The notes beneath the pieces were generated by a model. The model was not told where the DNA came from, did not search any database, and saw nothing but the letters and a program-made list of their open reading frames with translations. Positions 63,356 to 64,000 of a stretch of DNA of 64,000 nucleotides are shown here, piece by piece; within the stretch, counting starts at the first letter, position 1; each line of letters starts with the position of its first letter. This DNA is from Gordonia sp. PP30 (GTDB taxonomy: Bacteria; Actinomycetota; Actinomycetes; Mycobacteriales; Mycobacteriaceae), in NCBI RefSeq assembly GCF_023100845.1, contig NZ_CP095864.1, forward strand, positions 2,046,001 to 2,110,000, in the 5' to 3' direction. The translations under genes were made by a program, and so were the position numbers.

Positions 63356-64000
63356 TCAGCCGAGTGCGCGGCGCACCAGGTGCAGCGCGTAGACGGTGGC
63401 GAGGGTGCGGACCATCGCGCGACCGCCGTGGAAGTGGCGGGTCGCCGTCGTCGTCGGGCGGCCGTCGATCGCCAGGCCGAAGCAGACGGTGCCGACCGGC
63501 TTGCCGGGAGCCGCGCCGCCCGGTCCGGCGATCCCGCTGGTGGAGATCGCGATCCCGGCACCGGTCACCCGGCGGGCGCCCTCCGCCATCGCGGCGGCGA
63601 CCGGCTCGCTGACCGCGCCGAACTCGTCGATCAGCGCCGTCGGCACGCCGAGGACGCCGCTCTTGACCTCGTTGGCGTACGACACGACGCCGCCGAGCAT
63701 GTACGACGACGATCCGGCGCGATCGGTGAGCCGCGCCGCGACCATCCCACCCGTGCACGACTCGGCGGTCGCGATGGTCCAGCCGTCGAGCAGCCCGGCG
63801 AGCACGTCGTCGAGCGAGGCGCCGTCGGGGGAGTAGATCTCCTGCGGATGCGCTTGGCGCAGTAAGGCTTTCAGTGCGTCGTAGCGGTCGGCGTCGGCGC
63901 GGCCGAAACGGCTGTCGATCTCCAGTTCGCCGTCGCGCATGCAGGTGGTGACCTCGAGGGCGGACAGCCCGGGGAGTTCGGTCTCCGCACGGCGCAGGGT
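63356..64000 (-). CDS. cinA: CinA family protein, 3' part only
   Basis: The C-terminal nicotinamide-nucleotide amidohydrolase domain of CinA: WTIATAESCTGGMVAARLTD with the catalytic Ser, YANEVKSGVLGV, and GIAGPGGAAPGKPVGTV. The frame is open beyond the apparent Met at 63940 and continues to the window edge with EVTTCMRDGELEIDSRF, the middle region of full-length CinA. The gene is therefore truncated by the window, and the N-terminal MocF-like domain should lie to the right. It deamidates NMN in pyridine-nucleotide recycling. Confidence 0.9.
   Translation of the reverse strand, partial: TLRRAETELPGLSALEVTTCMRDGELEIDSRFGRADADRYDALKALLRQAHPQEIYSPDGASLDDVLAGLLDGWTIATAESCTGGMVAARLTDRAGSSSYMLGGVVSYANEVKSGVLGVPTALIDEFGAVSEPVAAAMAEGARRVTGAGIAISTSGIAGPGGAAPGKPVGTVCFGLAIDGRPTTTATRHFHGGRAMVRTLATVYALHLVRRALG

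Overview
The window is high-GC DNA from an actinobacterium of the order Mycobacteriales, most likely Gordonia or a close relative. The evidence is a complete Pup-proteasome locus, an aerobic cobalamin pathway with a CobI-CobJ fusion, RbpA, F420-dependent enzymes, polyprenol-phosphomannose synthase, and a gene order that follows Mycobacterium tuberculosis (Rv2121c to Rv2089c, Rv2074 to Rv2062c, Rv2053c to Rv2050). The genus call is inference; no database was searched.

Positions 1-20.6 kb hold the protein-turnover and secretion region: hisG, a thioesterase, trmI, the proteasomal ATPase arc/mpa, an FHA-ABC transporter, dop, a racemase-like gene, pup-prcB-prcA, pafA-pafB-pafC, a TatA-like small protein, tatA-tatC and the helicase helY. 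Pup is made ending in GGQ, deamidated by Dop, ligated by PafA, and pupylated proteins are unfolded by Arc into the PrcAB core. Positions 20.6-34.7 kb hold a 5'-3' exonuclease, an M24 peptidase, an F420/PPOX enzyme, an SDR and the cob genes: cobL-cobM-cobK rightward, cobG-cobH-cobIJ leftward, and cobN behind a cobalamin riboswitch. Positions 34.9-42.4 kb hold benE, fxsA, an amidohydrolase, lnt-ppm1 and an IS481-type element inserted exactly at the rbpA stop codon.

Positions 42.5-51.8 kb contain a small zinc-ribbon protein, an adenylate cyclase, an F420 LLM oxidoreductase, a VapBC pair, a PepSY membrane protein behind an IdeR-like box, furA-katG and a phosphotriesterase-like gene. Positions 51.9-64 kb contain a pseudokinase-like membrane protein, BrkB, a UvrA-like ATPase, transporters, a fluoride-riboswitch operon (usp-crcB-crcB), an AcuI-type reductase and the 3' part of cinA, which runs off the right edge.

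Two patterns cross the whole window. First, small dispersed repeats (cores CCTGAGCTTGTCGAAGGG and CCGTTGAGCCGG...GTGTCGAAACG) fill intergenic gaps and have also entered coding sequence in frame: the PrcB propeptide, the CobI-CobJ linker, the CobN N-terminal region and the apparent start of cobK. Second, about fifteen genes on both strands have a TANNNT box exactly 6-7 bases before the start codon, the signature of leaderless transcripts, and this fixes many start sites. No tRNA, rRNA or CRISPR array was seen. Gaps of more than 300 bases are 1776-2136 (repeats and hairpins) and 30716-31073 (divergent promoter region with the B12 riboswitch).
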